Positions 1 to 9,847 of a stretch of DNA of 45,482 nucleotides are shown one piece after another. The stretch lies in assembly GCA_037447655.1 (NCBI GenBank), contig JBBHKE010002154.1, forward strand, positions 70,427 through 115,908, in the 5' to 3' direction. Position numbers and translations under genes: made by a program. How positions within the stretch are numbered: the first letter of the stretch is position 1; each line of letters starts with the position of its first letter. The notes beneath the pieces were generated by a model that searched no databases, was not told the origin of the DNA, and was given only the letters and a program-made list of their open reading frames with translations. The stretch is from Zygnema cylindricum. Lineage: Eukaryota; Streptophyta; Zygnematophyceae; Zygnematales; Zygnemataceae.

Positions 1-90
1 CTTCGAGAGACCCTCTCTCCCAGGATAGAGGATTAAAAAGATTCAGGATAGAGAGAGTGTCTGAGATAGATGACTACATGCCTTGGTTAG

Positions 91-413
91 GATTGGTTCC
101 GTACATCAGTAGATAGAGTCTGTGAGAGAGATAGGACTTAGAAAAATTAGGAGATAGGACCCTCTCTCCCAGAGAGCTTCTGTACAAAAGGTCAACTTTG
201 ACCCTCCATAACTTACTGCTCAGGGGAGCAAATTCAGAGATTCTTTTTGCTATAGACTCAGGGGAGTCTTGCCTTCACAAGGGTGCAGGTGGTCAGAGTT
301 TTTGTCTGCCAGGGAGGCAGTTGTTTTCGCTGAAACACAAAGGGGTCAGAGTTATCCTAGAGGCTTCTTGGAAGCTGTCCACTCTGAGGACTTATGGAGG
401 TCTCAGAGTTTCA
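91..413 (+). repeat. Copia family A LTR fragment (A0), R/U5 part
   Basis: This is the right-hand part of an A-type copia LTR, matching the same part of the LTRs at 17770-18801 and 22591-23636, from the CAAT-like GATTGG and GTACATCAGTAGATAG to the terminal TTTCA at 409-413. The U3 part is missing. Bases 1-90 are GA-rich and do not match the LTR; nothing else is seen in them. Gypsy G1 sequence begins at 414, so this is probably the 3' LTR of an element lying off the left edge. An open frame over 198-467 is not treated as a gene. Confidence 0.85.
162..413 (+). promoter_or_regulatory. Multi-hairpin R/U5 leader of family A (best copy)
   Basis: Consecutive stem-loops can be read directly. H0 is GGTCA-ACTT-TGACC (190-203). 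H1 is TGCTC-AGGG-GAGCA (217-230). H2 is GACTC-AGGG-GAGTC (255-268). H3 is CTTCAC-AAGG-GTGCAG (273-288, one mismatch; perfect in the copies at 25432 and 35235). H4 is CTGCC-AGGGA-GGCAG (306-320). A 7+2 bp hairpin with one bulged G (382-408) holds an ATG in its loop at 394-396. The same series recurs in families B, C and D with paired changes, which argues for a functional RNA. A role in genomic RNA packaging is inference. Confidence 0.7.
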
Positions 414-484
414 ATAGGGATATATAAGGGGACCCTTTTCACATTGACCTTACCGATGAGACGGTGACTTATCTGGCATAAACA

Positions 485-1245
485 GTGCCATGTCAGCTTC
501 AAGGAGAAGGAGTTCATCATCGCAAAGGTGTAGACTCTGGTGGACGCGGGGCTGGTCAGGAAAGTACAGGGCTACATGGGTTTGCCTCTCCAATAGTGCT
601 CCCGCCCAAGAAAGACTCGTGCGAGAAAACGATAGATTTTCGGATGTGTGGGGACTATCGGATGCTCAACGCGGCAATTGTTTAGACCATTATCCCATAC
701 TTACCCCGGAAGAGATCTTTGACTCTCTTGTTGGGGCCAACATTTACTCTACTTTGGATATGAAGAATGGTTCCACCAAATTGCAATGGAGCCGAGGCAC
801 TGAGAGAGGAATGCTTTTTGGGCCGGGTCCAGGTTGTATGAATGGCTGTTACATGCCATTTGGCCTCAAAAATGTACCCGCCAAATTCCAACGGGCCATG
901 GACGAGGCTCTTCGGGGAATCGATTGCGCACGGTGTTACATCGACGATGTGATTATTTTCTCCAAGACATTCGAGGAACGCTTGGAGCATATACACATCG
1001 TTCTACGGGCTCTCCAAGCAGCGGGTTTGAAGTGTCAACCGAGGAAGGGCATTTTTGGAGTGCAGAAAATCATTTATCTGGGTCATGAGGTGACTTCTGG
1101 GACATTGGGTCCCGACATGGTTAAGGTGCCAGCCTTTAACGCCCTTCCACGACTCAGGATATTTATGCTCTTTGCACCTTTTTGGGACTGGCCAACTATT
1201 ATCGGAGGTTTATTCCCGAATTCAGTAGTCACGCCCAACCAATAA
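485..1245 (+). pseudogene. Gypsy G1 reverse transcriptase (broken)
   Basis: This is the reverse transcriptase domain of Ty3/gypsy Pol, which copies element RNA into DNA in the cytoplasmic particle. Visible motifs are FRMCGDYRML (near 640-665, in the +2 frame), TPEEIFDSLVGANIYSTLDMKNG, YMPFGLKNVPAKFQRAMDEAL and the catalytic box YIDD at 937-948, followed by VIIFSKTFEE and IIYLGHEV. The front third is in another frame from the catalytic part, and the thumb region loses similarity before the stop at 1245. The substitution of Q-I by S-T-K in the GFHQI segment also suggests decay. Part of gypsy element G1. Confidence 0.88.
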
Positions 1246-1301
1246 ATCAATTATTGCGAAAGGACGAAGAGTGGGAGTGAGCGAAAGAAAAACAGACTGC
1301 T

Positions 1302-1694
1302 TTTTAATTCCTAAAAGATTCCCTCAAGCAACATCCCGTGCTTCGGATGCCCGATCACCAGCGGCCTTTCCTCCTTTATAGTGATTGGAGCAGGTTTGGA
1401 TTGGGAGCAGTGTTGGCTCAATTGGACGATGTAGGGGCTGAGTACGTGGTGGCCTACACGAGCCGGAGTAATAACAAAGCCGAGGGGAATTACAACAGTT
1501 ACCATGGGGAATTACTTGCGGCGGTGTGGGCCATCCAGCATTTCAGGCCTTACCTCTATGGAGTACACTTCACCCTTATTACGGATCATCAGCCCCTCAA
1601 ATGGATAATGGAGAACAGTAAGTTGACCAGCAAGCTGGCCAGATGGGTTTTCATCTTGCAAGAATACGACTTCAGCATTATCCAATGAGCCGGG
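1302..1694 (+). pseudogene. Gypsy G1 RNase H (interrupted by A1)
   Basis: This is the RNase H domain of gypsy Pol, which degrades the RNA strand of the RNA-DNA hybrid. The best frame (1338-1688) shows YSDWSRFGLGAVLAQLD (first catalytic Asp), the conserved YNSYHGELLAAVWAIQHFRPYLYG (catalytic Glu) and FTLITDHQPLKW (second Asp), the usual order for this family. It follows the RT after a short frameshifted connection. It ends at 1689 with a TGA, and copia A1 enters six bases later. The missing end of the domain and the linker resume at 8135. Confidence 0.88.
1690..1694. repeat. Target-site duplication of copia A1 (left)
   Basis: CCGGG lies immediately outside the LTR end at 1695. ACGGG lies immediately outside the other LTR at 8135-8139. 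Four of five bases agree, consistent with a 5-bp duplication that has aged. The gypsy sequence reads through the site once the element is discounted. Confidence 0.75.
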
Positions 1695-2737
1695 TGAAAC
1701 TCTAAGACCTCTATAAGTCCTCAGAGTGGACAACTTCCAAGAAGCCTCTAGGATAATCCTGACCCCTTTGTGTTTCAGCAAAAACAACTGCCTCCTTGGC
1801 AGACAAAAACTCTAACCACCTACACCTCGTGAAGGCAAGACTCCCCTGAGTCGATAGCTAAAAGAATCTTTGAATTTGCTCCCCTGAGCAGTAAGTTATG
1901 GAGGGTCAAAGTTGACCTTTTGTATAGAAGCTCTCTGGGATAGAGGGTCCTATTTTCTAATTTTTCTAAGTCCTGTCTCTCTCACAGATTCTACTGATGT
2001 ACGGAACCAATCAGATTACAATTCTGTACGCAAAAGTACAGCTGCTGGTGTACTTTATGTATGGACACTGTACGACATGGCCTAAATGTCCACACGTGGT
2101 ATGTCCGGATTCGTTCCTTTAATCCTCGGAGATGCCGCGCTCCAATGTAACATCGCCACGTGTCATCTGATGTGGCGATGCCCACAAACCGCCAAATTCT
2201 TCTTTCGCGATCTCGGCGCTAATTCCGGCCGTCCTATTAAACTCGCATTTGATCGTAGCCGTAATAAATACATGCGCGGTATTTGTTTTGCTTACGAAAT
2301 CAATGCACGGTATTGATTTCTTATCCGTACCACAATTCGTACTTTTACACTACCAGATCTATGTATCCCGTTAACAATTATAGTTAAATGATTTATCCTA
2401 CGAATTAATGTTTAATTAATTATTGTACTATATAATGCGTAAGACTACTTCTAGACTTAACGGCTAAGGCTACCGGCTATCTACTGTCTGTCGGCCGGCA
2501 GGTACCAGGATCAAATCCTGTGGCCGGCACGTACCTTTTAGTAAATAATCCCCTTACTAATATAAATTTCCCGTAAACCTCAGGATAGCCTAGGTAGCCA
2601 TGGCTCTAGCTTCCTCTCCAATTTCTTAGTGACTATGACAAGTTTGAGAGTTGGAGAGAGAAGTTAGAGGTAGACTGCCTCGGCTTCTATATTTCTATTT
2701 AGACCTAGAAAATAATTTAAAACCATTAATTTCTACA
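1695..2737 (-). repeat. 3' LTR of copia A1
   Basis: On the minus strand this begins TGTAGAAATTAATGG just after a purine tract (AAAATAAGGGGAC, at 2738-2750) and ends GTTTCA at 1695. It contains the U3 palindrome AGCCATGGCT (2596-2605), a plus-strand tRNA-like segment and the U5 hairpins (H1 TGCTC/GAGCA, H2 GACTC/GAGTC, H4 CTGCC/GGCAG intact). It matches the 5' LTR at 7086-8134 along its whole length. Confidence 0.93.
2452..2530 (+). other. tRNA-like segment in LTR, antisense to A1
   Basis: On the plus strand, AACGGCTAAGGC (box A-like) is followed about 40 nt later by GGATCAAATCC, one base off the box B consensus GGTTCRANNCC, inside a T-arm-like CAGG-ATCAAAT-CCTG. It is a tRNA-derived, possibly Pol III-competent piece, not a tRNA gene, since no full cloverleaf closes. 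Confidence 0.55.
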
Positions 2738-2750
2738 GTCCCCTTATTTT

Positions 2751-3878
2751 CTAGTCAATCTTTAAATTCAGACCACACTTCTTCCTGGAGAAAACTAGCT
2801 TAGGGGAAGGCACAGGTTTGGTCATCATATCTGCTACCATCTCACTATCTGGTCGGTACTCTATACTGATTATTTTATTTTCTACTTTCTCTCTAACAAA
2901 GCTGAGTCTAATGTCCATATGTTTTGCTTTAAAATGATGTTTACGATTGGCAGAAATAGCAATTGCTGCCTGATTATAACAAAATATTTTCTGCACACGA
3001 CTCTTAAGATGACCAAGTTCACCAAGTAAAGACTTGAACCACATCAATTCTTTTACAGCAGAGCAAGAGGCCATATACTCAGCCTCCATGGTGGACTGAG
3101 CAATAACTTTTTTCTGTTTGCTACTCCAACAGCAAGCCCCATCACCCACATATAATACATATCCAAAAGTGCATCTCCTCATCGGAGCATCACCATAACT
3201 AACATCACTCCAAGTAGTGATGTCAGTACTCTCCCCACCCAAATGCAACCATAGATCCCTAGTTCCTATCAAGTATCTAAGGATTCTCTTAGCTGCCTCC
3301 CAATCCCTCTTAGTGGGAGCATTTAGACTTTTACTCAACACTCCTACAGCTGCAGCTAAATCCGGCCGGGTACAATTCATAAAATAGATTAGACTTCCCA
3401 CTACTTGTCTGTAAGGAATAGTCTGCATGAACTTCTGTTCTTCACGAGATAATTCCTCGTCTAAGACTATGACTCCTTCTTCCTCACTCCCCTCACTTCC
3501 CTTCTTCAACTTCATTGGAGTTGTACAACTATTAGCTTTATCCATTTGAAATTTTTCAAGCATGTTCCCTATTGCTTCCTTTTGAGTCAATCTTATAATT
3601 TTTCTTTTTCGGTCTATCTCTACTTGAATTCCCAAAATATATTTTGCTTCCCCCATATCCTTCATTTCAAATCTCCCCTTAAGATCGGTTTTCAGTTTAT
3701 TAATTTTTTCCATTGATTTACTTAAAACAAGCAAATCATCAACATAAATTGCAATAAATACAAAACCTTCCTCATCTTCGAAAACATAGATTGAGTGATC
3801 TGAGCTGATCCGGATATATCCCAGACCGGTAAGAAACTCATCAAGCTTCTTATTCCACTGTTGAGGCGCCTGTTTCAA
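2751..3878 (-). pseudogene. Copia A1 RT C-terminal half and RNase H
   Basis: One open frame of 375 codons carries the C-terminal half of copia RT and the complete RNase H. Visible are the catalytic box YVDD (complement of 3735-3746) followed by LLVLSK, then ETAKYILGIQ-like DMGEAKYILGIQVE, TIPYRQVVGSLIYFMNCTRP, then the copia RNase H signature with SDVSYGDAP, WSSKQKKVIAQSTMEAEYMA, CYNQAAIAISANRKHHFKAKHMDIR and the end MVADMMTKPVPSPKL. It lies just before the 3' LTR, as expected. Its N-terminal half continues upstream at 3885-4547 in another frame, so the protein is broken. It is the longest intact coding stretch of the window. Confidence 0.92.
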
Positions 3879-3884
3879 ACCATA

Positions 3885-4547
3885 AAGAGATTTAATCAGC
3901 CGGCATACCTTACTCTACTCTCCTTCCTCCACAAACCCTTCGGGTTGTCACATGAAGATCTTCTCTTCCAATTCTCCATGCAAAAAAGTTGTTTTGATGT
4001 CCATCTGGTGCACTTCCATGTCTTCCGCTGCTGCCAGGCTGAGAAGTATGCGGACGGAGGGAAATTTGACCACCGGGGCAAAGGTTTCCTCGTAGTCAAT
4101 TCCCTCTTTTTGTGTAAATCCCTTTGCCACTAGTCGGGCTTTATAGCGCTTGATTGTGTTATCTGTGTTCAGTTTTAATTTGAAAACCCACTTACAACCG
4201 ATTGGTTTTCGGTTAGGTGGACAATCCACCAGCTCCCAAGTATCGGCTGCCATAATTGAGGCCATCTCCTCATTGATGGCTGTCTTCCACCGATTTCTTT
4301 CTGGACAAGTCATCGCCTCTCCATAAGTTTGAGGTTCATCTTGATGAGATAGTTTAGTAACCTTGTTATTAACCTGTTTTTCTTGCAGTCTTTTGCTACT
4401 TCTTCTTCCGCCCTCAAAATCTGAGGCCGGAATAGATGGTTCTCGTGGATTTTTTCGAACAAACTCGGCTTCTCCCCTATCCCTTGATTCCGAATTAATT
4501 TCCACCACGTCTTGCGCTTCGGGTAGAGTTGTCACTGGAGTTTCCAC
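3885..4547 (-). pseudogene. Copia A1 RT N-terminal half
   Basis: This is the N-terminal half of copia reverse transcriptase plus the acidic linker after integrase. Visible are DEPQTYGEAMTCPERNRWKTAIN, the conserved [52 protein letters not shown] and [22 protein letters not shown]. The frame then shifts within the segment joining to the downstream RT half near 3890-3950. Copies A2, A4 and B1 have the equivalent region, which makes the identification secure. Confidence 0.9.
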
Positions 4548-4559
4548 AGCCGAGTCCTT

Positions 4560-5566
4560 TTCGGTCTAATTTGTACCTGCAAAAATGTCATCATCTTTAA
4601 AACCTGGATAGTTAGGATGCTCAAAGTCATCAGAATTTTCTGACTCAAATCTGATTTTTAGTGACTTCGTATATTTGAAGGGATCCACAGACTTTCCTTC
4701 ATCCATAACTACTAGATGTTTTACTAAGATTATATCTTCCCTTTTTAGATCATAAACTCTATATCCTTTAACATCTTCATCATATCCTAATAAGTATCCC
4801 GGTTATCCTTTAGGATCTAGCTTCCAATTAGACCTATCTGTATCTAGACTGAATACTTGACTGCCGAAAACCTTTAAGTGAGATATGTCTGGTTTCCGGC
4901 CTGTCCATCTCTCATAAGGTGTTCCATCTTTTATAGCTGAAGTAAGAACTCTATTTTTGAGGTAATTAGCACAGTTCATTGCTTCTGCCCAAAACCTTTT
5001 TCCTATCTTCTTATCTGACAACATACTTCTAGCACTATCACTTAGTGTTCTATTTAACCTTTCAGCTACCCCATTTTGTTCCGGGTTTTCTGGGACTGTC
5101 TTTTGGTGTTGGACCCCATCTTCCCTCAGAAAATCATCAAATTGGTTAGAAGTATACTCTCCACCATTGTCACTCCTTACTCTCTTGATTGGAGTTTCAT
5201 GGAGTTTTTCGCTCCATGCTTTGTATTATCTAAAACAATCCTGAGCTTCGGACTTGTTTTTCAAAAAACACACTCGGGAATACCGAGACCAATCATCAGT
5301 GATAGTGATCATAAATCTCTTCCCCCCCGGTTAGGGTACTTTAGCCGGTCCCCAAATATCTGTGTGTACTAGATCTAGAATTTTTTCTCCCTTATAGGTG
5401 GTTGTTTTAGGAAAGGGTTATCTCTGTGCTTTACCTTGAGCACATCCACTACAATCACTTATATCATCACTCTCACTGAACTAAATCCCTTCCACCACTC
5501 CCATCTTTTTCATCTCTCTTAACTTTTCTAGATTCACATGCCCAAGCCTCTTATGCCACATCATAA
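4560..5566 (-). pseudogene. Copia A1 integrase (broken)
   Basis: This is the integrase domain of copia Pol, which inserts the cDNA into the chromosome. The N-terminal zinc-binding part reads WHKRLGHVNLEKLREMKKM and DISDCSGCAQ (near 5440-5566). The core holds the D-D-E region up to NPEQNGVAERLNRTL, and the C-terminal portion reads RFWAEAMNCANYLKNRVLTSA, TPYERWTGRKPDISHLKVFGSQVFSLD (complement of 4803-5024). It is split over at least three frames, with stops. The arrangement between protease and RT identifies the superfamily. Confidence 0.85.
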
Positions 5567-5966
5567 TATCATGAACACCAGCATAATAAAGTTTCTTCGT
5601 TTCATTACTTAAGATCAGCCTAAACATCCCATAGCTACCTTTCTCAGCAATGAAATAGACATCCTCCTCAAAACTAGCAGTAAAGACTCCTTCCCTAGTG
5701 CTAGTAAAAAAACCCTAATCATCTAATACAGATGTAGAGATAAGGTTTTTGTTCAGCTCCGGAATAAACAATACATCGGAGAATGTTAATATGGATGTCT
5801 TTCCTTCTACTAACACTTTCAGATCTACCGATCCTACAAGAGTAGTGGTGACTATCCTTCATCCCCGTACTCTATCTCTACGGTGAGAATTTTTCTTATC
5901 TTAGTGAACAGGTGCCTATCCTTACACATGTGCATGGAGGCACCTGAATCTATAATCTAGCCTGCT
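5567..5966 (-). pseudogene. Copia A1 aspartic protease (broken)
   Basis: This is the retropepsin-type protease that cuts the Gag-Pol precursor. The active-site triad with flanks reads IIDSGASMHMCKD; DSGAS is the complement of 5936-5950, preceded by an in-frame stop where a Trp codon is expected. Downstream, fragments equivalent to VEIEYGD, the YIPELNKNLIS region and the pre-integrase segment can be recognised by comparison with B1. This is the region missing from copia A2. Confidence 0.8.
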
Positions 5967-5999
5967 TCACCTTTCAATCCACCGTAAGCACATTTCTGC

Positions 6000-7081
6000 C
6001 TTCGTGGAATTTCAACCTCATTTTTCGCCTCCAACTCCTCATCCAAAGAGCTCATCGTCCTCGTTCTCGGATTCCGCCTCAAGTACCTGTGTGACAAGGG
6101 CCTTTTTCTTTCCTCACGGGGTACCACTGGTTGCCCCTCTTTTAACCGAAGCTCGGTTAGCTTAGTGCACTCTGCCATATAGTGCCTCGGTTTCTTACAA
6201 AAATGACATAAACATTAGGGAGCCCTTGGTTCGAACTCGTCAGCCTGTTTTTTTTGCTCCCTACCCCCATAGTTTCAGACTGGTTTCCAAGAATCCTTGT
6301 TCCTCCAATCGGTCGCTGTTGCCAAGGCTTGGCCACTCTTTCCTCCCCTTCGGATCTCAATCGTATTCACTCAAACGAGAATCATCCCTACCACTAAGTT
6401 CCATATCCACCTTGAGTCCGGCAAGTCCTGCACACGGTTGACTATGTTCTCGAACTCATCAGGTAACTTCATCAGTAAACAGTTAACATTTTCTTTTTCA
6501 CTAAAATCTTTTCCCGCAGTCTCTAGCTCCATGAAGAGTGTAGCAAGCTCATTGCAAAAATCCAACATATTTCCCCCTTTGTATACATATTCCTTAACTT
6601 TCTGATCAGCCAACTGTTGTTGCTGAATCGTACCACTTCGGTACATCTCTATGAGAGCCATCCAAAGATCGGATGCCCTTTCTACCTGCAAATGAGGACA
6701 TGCAAGTCCTTGAGTGAGATGGCGTAGGATGAAGTGCTTTGCCGCCATATTGTTGAAGTCCCAGGTTTCAGTATCATTCTCCTCCTTCCTCGGAATAGGT
6801 GACATGAATGCCGAACCAGTTGCTATAGGTGTGGTCGCCTCCTTCTCCTTTCCTTTAACCACCACCTCTCCTTCTTTTGTTTCCTCCGTTGAAGGTGAAT
6901 CCTCTTTCCTGGTGAATCTGCTTCCTCCAAACCCTGGAGGAATTCTAAGACTTGATGGACGCCCCAATCGTCCACTCACTATCCCCCAAAACCTTTTTTC
7001 GCATAGAGCTCATATCATCATACTTTCCCAGTATATAAAGCCAGTTCCATTAAAGATTGGTACCCTAGAGGGTGGGCCCAT
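6000..7081 (-). pseudogene. Copia A1 gag with CCHC zinc knuckle
   Basis: Gag forms the particle and binds the RNA. Translation could begin at the ATG within the PBS (complement of 7079-7081), giving MGPPSRVPIF. A second open segment (6371-6979) contains FILRHLTQGLACPHLQVERASDLWMAL and NCLLMKLPDEFENIV, typical of copia gag (UBN2/DUF4219-like). The zinc knuckle CHFCKKPRHYMAEC (complement of 6167-6208) has C-x2-C-x4-H-x4-C spacing. The U5 ATG frame has an early stop in this copy (TAG four codons after ATG), whereas the PBS ATG frame runs on to a TGA. Several frameshifts. Confidence 0.85.
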
Positions 7082-7085
7082 AACC
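7071..7085 (-). other. Half-tRNA primer-binding site of A1
   Basis: On the minus strand the LTR terminus TTTCA is followed at once by GGTTATGGGCCCACC. All 15 bases are complementary to the anticodon-loop side of plant initiator methionine tRNA (GGUGGGCCCAUAACC). It is not complementary to the tRNA 3' end (no TGGTATC). Drosophila copia uses the same half-tRNA strategy. Confidence 0.9.
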
Positions 7086-8134
7086 TGAAACTATGAGACC
7101 TCCATAAGTGATTAGAGTGGACAGCTTCCAAGAAGCCTCTAAGATAATCTTGACCCCTTTGTGTTTCAGCAAAAACAACTTCCACCCTGGTAGACAAAAA
7201 CTCTTACCACGTGCACCCTTGTGAAGGCAAGACTCCCCTGAGTCGATAGCAAAAAGAATCTCTGAATTTGCTCCCTTGAGCAGTAAGTTATGGAGGGTCA
7301 AAGTTGACCTTTTGTACAGAAGCTCTCTAGGAGAGAGGGTCCTATCTTCTAATTTTTCTAAGTCCTATCTCTCTCACAATCTCTATCTAATGATGTACGG
7401 AACCAATCAGATTACAGTTCCGTACGCAAAAGTAAAGCTGTCGGTGTACTTTATGTACGGACACTGTACGACATGGCCTAAATGTCCACACGTGGTATGT
7501 CCGGATTCGCTTCTTTAATCCTCGGAGATGCCGCGCTCCAATGTAACATCGCCACGTGTCATCCGATGTGGCGATGCCCACAAACCGCCGAATTCTTCTT
7601 CCGCGATCTCGACGCTAATTCCGGCCGTCCGATTAAACACGCATTTGATCGTAGCCGTAATAAATACATGCGCGGTATTTGTTTCGCTTACGAATTTAAT
7701 GCACGGTATTGATTTCTTATCCGTACTGCAATTCGTACTTTTACACTACCAGATCTATGTATCCCGTTAACAATTATAGTTAAATGATTTATCCTACGAA
7801 TTAATGTTTAATTAATTATCGTACTATATAATGCGTAAGACTACTTCTAGAATTAGCGGCTAAGGCTACCGGCTATCTCCTGTCTGTCGGCCGGCAGGTA
7901 CCAGGATCAAATACTGTGGCCGGCACGGTATCTTTTAGTAAATAATCCCCTTACTAATATAAATTTCCCGTAAACCTCAGGATAGCCTAGGTAGCCATGG
8001 CTCTAGCACCCTCTCCAATTTCTCAGTGACTGCGACAAGTTTGAGAGTTGGAGAGAGAAGTTAGAGGTAGACTGCCTCGGCTTCTTTATTTCTATTCAGA
8101 CCTAGAAAATACTTTAAAACCATTAATTTCTACA
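7086..8134 (-). repeat. 5' LTR of copia A1
   Basis: This starts on the minus strand at 8134 (TGTAGAAATTAATGG) and ends at 7086 (TTTCA) against the PBS. It has a twin GTAC motif at 7446-7458 (GTACTTTATGTAC), G-box-like CACGTGG near 7490, and the hairpins H1 (TGCTC-AAGG-GAGCA) and H2 (GACTC-AGGG-GAGTC). Flanked by ACGGG at 8135-8139, the right target duplication. Confidence 0.93.
7849..7926 (+). other. tRNA-like segment in LTR, antisense to A1
   Basis: This is the same module as at 2452-2530. AGCGGCTAAGGC (box A-like) is followed by GGATCAAATAC (degraded box B). It is antisense to the LTR. Confidence 0.5.
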
Positions 8135-8625
8135 ACGGGGAAATCCATGGGAATGCAGACAGACTCTGCAGGAATCCAGACCCTTCCACCAACGACTCTA
8201 CATCGGCGCGACACAATGAAGACCCTGAGCTCAACCTAGGACTTATCAGGGCTTCCTCTGCCTTTATTTGGTTGCCTCGAGCTGAAGGGGAACTGTCAAC
8301 CTTCGCTGTTGACGTGGAGGGGCGGGCTCCAATTTGAGCTGGCCGCAAGGATATTTGGAATGACCCCGATTCCCTAGGGTCTATCCAGAAAGGTTCCCCA
8401 CTTCCCCACCTGGTAGGTATTCACTTGTCCTGGGTTCATACCCAGATGGCGGCGTATGATTGGGACCGCGATATTCTTCTCATAAAATAGGCCGATGGTA
8501 CGAGGAAAGTGATTCCTCTTCCGGCAGATCGGGAAACCCTCATTGTTCGTCTTCACTAGCAATGCCGGCACTTTGGACAGAAACAGACCACCTCACTGGT
8601 CACAGAGTCGTATTGGTGGCATGGG
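8135..8625 (+). pseudogene. Gypsy G1 RNase H-integrase linker and zinc region
   Basis: This resumes gypsy G1 exactly where it stopped at 1694. The first bases correspond to the segment reading HGNVDGLSRNP in G2 (25060-25110), the usual motif after gypsy RNase H. It continues with the linker and the start of the integrase zinc-binding region, including HLTGHR near 8590. Only short frames survive; the frame changes several times. Confidence 0.75.
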
Positions 8626-9267
8626 TTGTGGGCCCAAGTCAACCGTGTGGTGCAGACTTGTCCTTCCTGTGACCGGGTGAAAGCTGCATTTGACAAAAAG
8701 AGGGGGGCGGAACTTCACTCCCCTCCCATCCGGGGGATGTGTTACAGATGGTCCTTAAATCTACTAGGGCCACTTCCCACCAGCCGGAAGGGAAGCTGTT
8801 TTGAACTGGTAATGATTGAACACTTCTCCAAATGGATCGAACTGGTGGTTCTCCTCTAAAAGGAATCCAAAGCAATCGCGAATGCATTTTTGCAAAGGGT
8901 GTTGTCTCAATTTGGAGCCCCAGCCGAAGTTCTGACTGATCAGGGATCCGAGTTTGCCAGATAATTTTCTAACCTTCTAGAGAAGTGCCTCATTGACCAC
9001 CTGTTGACGAGCCAAGACCACCCCCAAGCCGACGGTTTGGCCGAAAGGTACGTACAGAAAGTGAAGTGGTCACTACGGAAATATGCAATGGAAGAGGATT
9101 TAGGGGAATGGGACACACGGGTGCCTTGGATTGCTATGGGATACAGATTCAGTAGGCAGGCCTCCCTCCATTCCTATAGCCCTTACTTTATTCTCTTCGG
9201 CCGACATCCCATCCTTCCCGGAGTTGCATTAGCTCAGGCGGTTGTACTTCTAGAGATGGACAACTAG
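8626..9267 (+). pseudogene. Gypsy G1 integrase core (broken)
   Basis: The zinc-binding Cys pair appears as CPSCDRVKAAF (8657 on), followed by the catalytic core: GPLPTSRKGSCFELVMIEHFSKWIELV (first Asp position of the D-D-E triad replaced or shifted in LNLLGPL), EVLTDQGSEFA (second Asp, near 8935) and HPQADGLAERYVQKV (catalytic Glu, near 9040), then WDTRVPWIAMGYRFS and SPYFILFGRHPILP. In-frame stops at 8857-8859 (TAA) and near 8961 interrupt it. The motifs are those of Ty3/gypsy integrase, downstream of RT, as expected for this superfamily. Confidence 0.88.
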
Positions 9268-9590
9268 GGGACTGTGGAGAAGCTGATTGCCGACAGGGCC
9301 AAGGTATTTCACCAGGAAATGTCTGTGGATATGGGTAATTTAAAAGCTGCTCAGCATAGGGATCAGCTTTGGTATTCCCAAGCAAGAGCGGCAATTATGT
9401 CCCTCGGCAGCGACGATTCATGCCCGAGGATTTGGTGTATTGCATGCAACAGAAGAAAGACATTTAGGCCGGACGAGTGATTTTGAAAGTAGTGGAGGTC
9501 TTCAACAAAGGGGTTTTGACCTTGGAAGGAAAGGATGGCCGCAGAATTAAGGATAACTAGATCAGTGTGGCTCCTTGCCATCTACGAGGG
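9268..9590 (+). pseudogene. Gypsy G1 post-integrase tail
   Basis: This is the C-terminal part of Pol after the integrase core. Recognisable pieces are NLKAAQHRDQLWYSQAR, a PEDLVYCMQQ-like segment and GVLTLEGKDGRRIKDN with SVAPCHL, which resemble the basic and GPF-like tail of gypsy integrases. The frame changes near 9390, and TAG stops are present. No chromodomain is evident. Confidence 0.7.
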
Positions 9591-9847
9591 CTAGAGCACG
9601 AATCACTTTCCACCTCACTTACTTTGTAGATCCACCCCCGTGTTCCTCTGCCTGCAATGTGTCTTCTTTGCCCGGCTTCCTGTCGGTGTGTGATCACTAT
9701 CATCAAGGGTGGCATGACTTCTGCCTGCCGCCGACATGGGAGTTCCGCTCTCAAAGCGCGAATCTGGGGTTCTATGGGGACTGCGAATTTGGCGGCTAAT
9801 TTGTCTTAACCTCTAAGTCACGCGAGACTAAGAGGGGGGGGGGAATT
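9591..9847 (+). other. Gypsy G1 3' untranslated stretch and polypurine tract
   Basis: About 240 bp without a convincing domain leads to the purine run AGAGGGGGGGGGGAA (9831-9845). This is the plus-strand primer tract immediately before the 3' LTR. Confidence 0.75.

Larger units (their letters stand above)
1695..8134 (-). mobile_element. Complete Ty1/copia element A1 (family A), decayed
   Basis: This element runs right to left: 5' LTR 7086-8134, half-tRNA PBS 7071-7085, gag with CCHC knuckle, protease, integrase, RT, RNase H, polypurine tract and 3' LTR 1695-2737. Integrase lies before RT, which is diagnostic of Ty1/copia. Length is about 6.44 kb with LTRs of about 1.05 kb. It is inserted in gypsy G1 with a 5-bp duplication (CCGGG/ACGGG). 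Stops and frameshifts occur in all domains, but no domain is wholly missing, so it is the reference copy for family A here. Confidence 0.93.

Noticed and set aside
198-467. Open frame across U5 repeated in family A and B LTRs (HNLLLRGANSEILFAIDSGESC...)
   Set aside because: It starts without an ATG in the best copies and is absent in other families. The conservation is better explained by the hairpins on the RNA level, since third positions are not freer than others by eye.
7276-7770. Frames repeated in several LTR U3 regions (MSTRGMSGF..., MPRSNVTSPR...)
   Set aside because: Translations of U3 DNA repeated because the LTR is repeated; no protein signature.
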